In this document: positions 12,247-14,571 of the stretch, one piece after another
Layout: the number at the start of each line of letters is the position of its first letter
Numbering within the stretch: position 1 is the first letter of the stretch
Origin: Pseudomonadota bacterium
GTDB lineage: Bacteria > Pseudomonadota > Alphaproteobacteria > Rs-D84
DNA: 14,571 bases
Reading direction: 5' to 3'
Assembly: GCA_009781955.1 (NCBI GenBank)
Contig: WQUT01000021.1
Location: 1-14,571 of the forward strand
Program-made: the position numbers and the translations under genes
Notes under the pieces: generated by a model
The model's database searches: none
What the model saw: only the letters and a program-made list of their open reading frames with translations
Told to the model about the DNA's origin: nothing

Positions 12247-12615
12247 AATTTAGGATTTACAATTGCAAACCTAGGGTCTGACTACCCCGAAAACCTAATG
12301 TCGTGCGATACAAGCACTCCCAGGTTTTCTCCCCTTCTGAGAAGGGGAATTCACGCTCATAAATTTCAAATCTATGAGTGTTAAGTTGCCCTTCCCCGGG
12401 GCCCCCGCAAAAACTTCGTTTTTGCGGGGTGGGTCCAGAAGGGCCGAATCCGAGTATGCGAGAACGAGTGTTGTGCTGGTTTGCAAACACGAAGTCCGAA
12501 CAACTACGAGGATACGCGAACATAGCGAGCGAAACCTGGGAGCACTGGTATTGTGCGACCTTGGCGTTCCGGGGTAGTCTAAATCTTAAATCCATAAATC
12601 TTAAATCGTAAATCA
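12247..12615. repeat. Large structured element with 48-bp terminal inverted repeats in the gyrA leader
   Basis: Arms 12280-12327 and 12532-12579 match 37 of 48; the outer 10 and inner 8 bases are perfect, and many differences are transitions. Inside are several hairpins: 12331-12347 (7-bp arms, TGA loop); 12353-12361 with 12373-12381; 12388-12394 with 12438-12444 (7-bp arms), enclosing 12403-12429 (perfect 12-bp arms, TTC loop); and the palindrome GTTTGCAAAC (12479-12488). The element is flanked by an AAATCTT-type array on the right (12580-12615) and a short inverted counterpart on the left (about 12247-12260). Small frames within it look like chance. Confidence 0.75.
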
Positions 12616-12627
12616 AAGGTTCTTTGT

Positions 12628-14571
12628 ATGTCAGATATTGAAAATGTTTCCGTGCCGACCTCTGCCATTGAGCATGAAATGCAGACTTCGTTTTTGGACT
12701 ATGCCATGAGCGTCATTGTTGACCGCGCGCTGCCCGACGTGCGCGACGGGTGCAAGCCTGTGCATCGCCGCATACTGTATGTGATGAACGACGTCGCGCC
12801 GGCCAATCGCGCGACAATCAAGTCCGCGAATATCGTCGGCCGCGTCATGGGCGAATATCATCCCCACGGCGACAGCGCGATTTACGAGGCGATGGTCCGC
12901 ATGGCCCAGGATTTTTCCATGGGAGAACTGCTGGTCAACGGCCAGGGCAACTTTGGTTCCATGGACGGCGATCCGCCGGCCGCCATGCGTTATACCGAAG
13001 CGCGCCTGACCCGCCTCGCGGCCACATTGATGGATGACCTGGACAAGGACACGGTTGAATGGATGCCGAACTATGACGGGTCAAAGCAGGAACCGCGCGT
13101 TCTGCCCGCGAAATTCCCGAACTTTCTGGTCAACGGCGGCCAGGGCATCGCGGTCGGAATGGCGACGAATGTTCCGACTTATAATTTGGGCGAGGTTTGC
13201 AACGCGGTCCTGGCCGTGCTGGACACCCCGCAGATCGGGGACGAGGCGTTGTTTCAAATCATGCCCGGGCCGGATTTTCCGACCGGCGGCATTATGATGG
13301 GTCGCGCCGGCGCGTATCGGGCGCATACGTCCGGCCGCGGGTCCGTTATCGTTCGCGGCAAGACGCATATAGAGGATATGCGGGATCACCAGGCGATCGT
13401 TGTGGATCAGGTTCCGTATCAGGTGAACAAGGCGCAGCTGCACATCAAAATCGCCGAACTGTCCAAGGAAAAGCGGATAGAGGGGATTTCGGAAATCCGC
13501 GACGAATCATCCCGCGACGGCGTGCGCTTGGTCATAGAATTAAAGCGCGACGCGATTGCGGATGTCGTTTTGAACCAGCTGTATCAATACACCCAGCTGC
13601 AATCTTCGTTCCCCGTGAACATGATGGCGTTGTCGCGCGGGCGGCCGCTGCTATTCAATGTCCGCAGCGTTCTGGATGCGTTTATTGATTTCCGGATAGA
13701 GGTTATTCGCCGCCGCACGATATTTGAACTGAACAAGGCGCGCAGCCGCGCCCACACCTTGCTGGGGCTGACCGTTGCGGTTGGAAACTTGGACGAGATT
13801 ATCGCGCTGATCAAGGCGTCGGAAAATCCAGAGGCGGCGCGCGCCGCATTAATTGCGCGCGGGTGGAAGGCGTCCGACATAGAAGCATATATCCAGCTGA
13901 TTGACGATCCGAACACGACGTATGAAAACGGAATGTTTTATATGTCCGAAGATCAAGCCAAAGCAATTCTGGAACTGCAGCTGCACCGTCTGACGGGATT
14001 GGAACGCGAAAAGATTCACGCCGACCTGGTGGAACTGGGCGAAGTAATACGCAATCTGTTGTCCATCTTGGGCAGTCATGAAAAAATCATCCAGATTATT
14101 CGGGACGAAACAACCGCAATTCGGGACTCTTACGCGCATCCGCGCCGCACCGAAATCTCCGATGCCGAAATTGATATGGATATGGAGGATTTGATTGCCC
14201 GCGAAGACATGGTTGTGACCGTCACCAATACCGGATATATCAAGCGCGTCAGCCTGGATACCTATCGTGCGCAAAAGCGCGGCGGCAAGGGCCGCAACGC
14301 CATGACGACCAAGGACGACGACTATGTCACGACGGTGTTTGTCGCGAATACGCATGATCCGCTGATGTTCTTCTCGTCCCTCGGCATGTGCTATCGCCTG
14401 AAAACATATAAATTGCCCGAAGCCGCGGCGGCGGCCAAGGGACGGCCCTTGGTGAATCTGTTGCCGCTGGCGCCGGGCGAGGTTATTACCGCGATTTTGC
14501 CAATGGTGGAATCTGGCTCCGTCGCGTGCCCCCCCTCTGGGGGGGGGCTGTCCGGCGAAGCCGGACTGGGG
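12628..14571 (+). CDS. gyrA: DNA gyrase subunit A, 3' end outside window
   Basis: The breakage-reunion subunit of the GyrA2B2 enzyme that introduces negative supercoils. The ATG at 12628 gives the normal start (SAIEHEMQTSFLDYAMSVIV), and AAAGG lies about 10 nt upstream. Numbering coincides with E. coli: Y122 is the catalytic tyrosine in AAMRYTEARL. The quinolone region reads HGDSAIYE, with Ser83 and Glu87. The winged helix, tower, coiled coil and C-gate follow in the usual order. The GyrA box QKRGGKG (549-555) starts the DNA-wrapping beta-pinwheel and separates it from ParC. After ITAILPMVESGSVA (about residue 634) the reading runs into a GC-rich palindrome (CPPSGGGLSGEAGLG) not expected in GyrA. 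The frame is open to the window edge, so whether the pinwheel continues cannot be seen. Confidence 0.95.
   Translation, partial: MSDIENVSVPTSAIEHEMQTSFLDYAMSVIVDRALPDVRDGCKPVHRRILYVMNDVAPANRATIKSANIVGRVMGEYHPHGDSAIYEAMVRMAQDFSMGELLVNGQGNFGSMDGDPPAAMRYTEARLTRLAATLMDDLDKDTVEWMPNYDGSKQEPRVLPAKFPNFLVNGGQGIAVGMATNVPTYNLGEVCNAVLAVLDTPQIGDEALFQIMPGPDFPTGGIMMGRAGAYRAHTSGRGSVIVRGKTHIEDMRDHQAIVVDQVPYQVNKAQLHIKIAELSKEKRIEGISEIRDESSRDGVRLVIELKRDAIADVVLNQLYQYTQLQSSFPVNMMALSRGRPLLFNVRSVLDAFIDFRIEVIRRRTIFELNKARSRAHTLLGLTVAVGNLDEIIALIKASENPEAARAALIARGWKASDIEAYIQLIDDPNTTYENGMFYMSEDQAKAILELQLHRLTGLEREKIHADLVELGEVIRNLLSILGSHEKIIQIIRDETTAIRDSYAHPRRTEISDAEIDMDMEDLIAREDMVVTVTNTGYIKRVSLDTYRAQKRGGKGRNAMTTKDDDYVTTVFVANTHDPLMFFSSLGMCYRLKTYKLPEAAAAAKGRPLVNLLPLAPGEVITAILPMVESGSVACPPSGGGLSGEAGLG
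14529..14571. repeat. Palindromic insertion in the gyrA C-terminal domain, running off the edge
   Basis: Seven C, loop TCT, nine G (14529-14547), then a perfect hairpin GTCCGGC-GAA-GCCGGAC (14550-14566). In the gyrA frame it adds at least 14 residues without a stop. Confidence 0.65.

Noticed and set aside
12257..12616. Minus- and plus-strand frames in the gyrA leader element
   Set aside because: They cover both arms of an inverted repeat and several hairpins; they look like chance open frames in structured DNA.
13197..13688. 163-codon plus-strand frame inside gyrA
   Set aside because: It is a shifted frame of gyrA, whose motifs are continuous and unambiguous.

Overview
The window looks like chromosomal DNA of an alphaproteobacterium, probably from a poorly described, host-associated or reduced lineage. 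The evidence is a Rickettsia-like (archaeal-type) valyl-tRNA synthetase, an alphaproteobacterial style GyrA, a DUF2147 exported protein, ComF and L34. Most genes are fairly GC-rich and rich in GCG, CGC and GAC codons. No taxonomic marker such as 16S rRNA is present, so the exact lineage is not claimed.

Layout. 1-2191: two minus-strand prepilin-like genes, a small one running off the left edge and a 527-residue PilV-like one. 2347-3395: a 98-residue acidic plus-strand protein converges on a minus-strand DnaQ-family exonuclease. 3396-3636: a divergent intergenic region made almost wholly of repeats. 3637-6654: a UvrD/PcrA helicase followed by ComF. 6658-7199, minus strand: a 76-residue ORF and, upstream of it, a candidate structured RNA with its own promoter and intrinsic terminator. 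7268-7792: a DUF2147 protein. 8031-10592: valS. 10593-11611: a broken 5' copy of an acyl-ACP thioesterase gene, an inserted repeat, then the intact thioesterase gene. 11612-11930: an inverted-repeat element and minus-strand rpmH. 11931-12627: no confident gene; a long structured element in the presumed gyrA leader. 12628-end: gyrA, incomplete at its 3' end.

The most striking feature is not a gene but a dense set of small repeats in and between genes. (1) Degenerate tandem arrays with a 7-nt period, of different sequences (CGACCAA, CCACTAA, AAATCTT, CCGAGAA, CCACCAA types), plus one 8-nt type. (2) Short GC-rich palindromes, usually with 3-nt loops such as TTC, GAA or GCA. Several elements combine the two as a palindromic core flanked by inverted heptad arrays. 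They sit exactly at gene starts and ends (dnaQ, uvrD, comF, gyrA) and also in frame inside coding regions (both prepilin leaders, the pilin tail, the helicase linker, the thioesterase, GyrA). This recalls the Rickettsia palindromic elements, but the heptad architecture and these sequences are not a family I recognise. No transposase is visible, so they would be non-autonomous.

The genes mix housekeeping functions (translation, replication and repair, topology, lipid thioesterase) with pieces that could belong to DNA uptake (prepilins, ComF). The window does not prove a working competence system.
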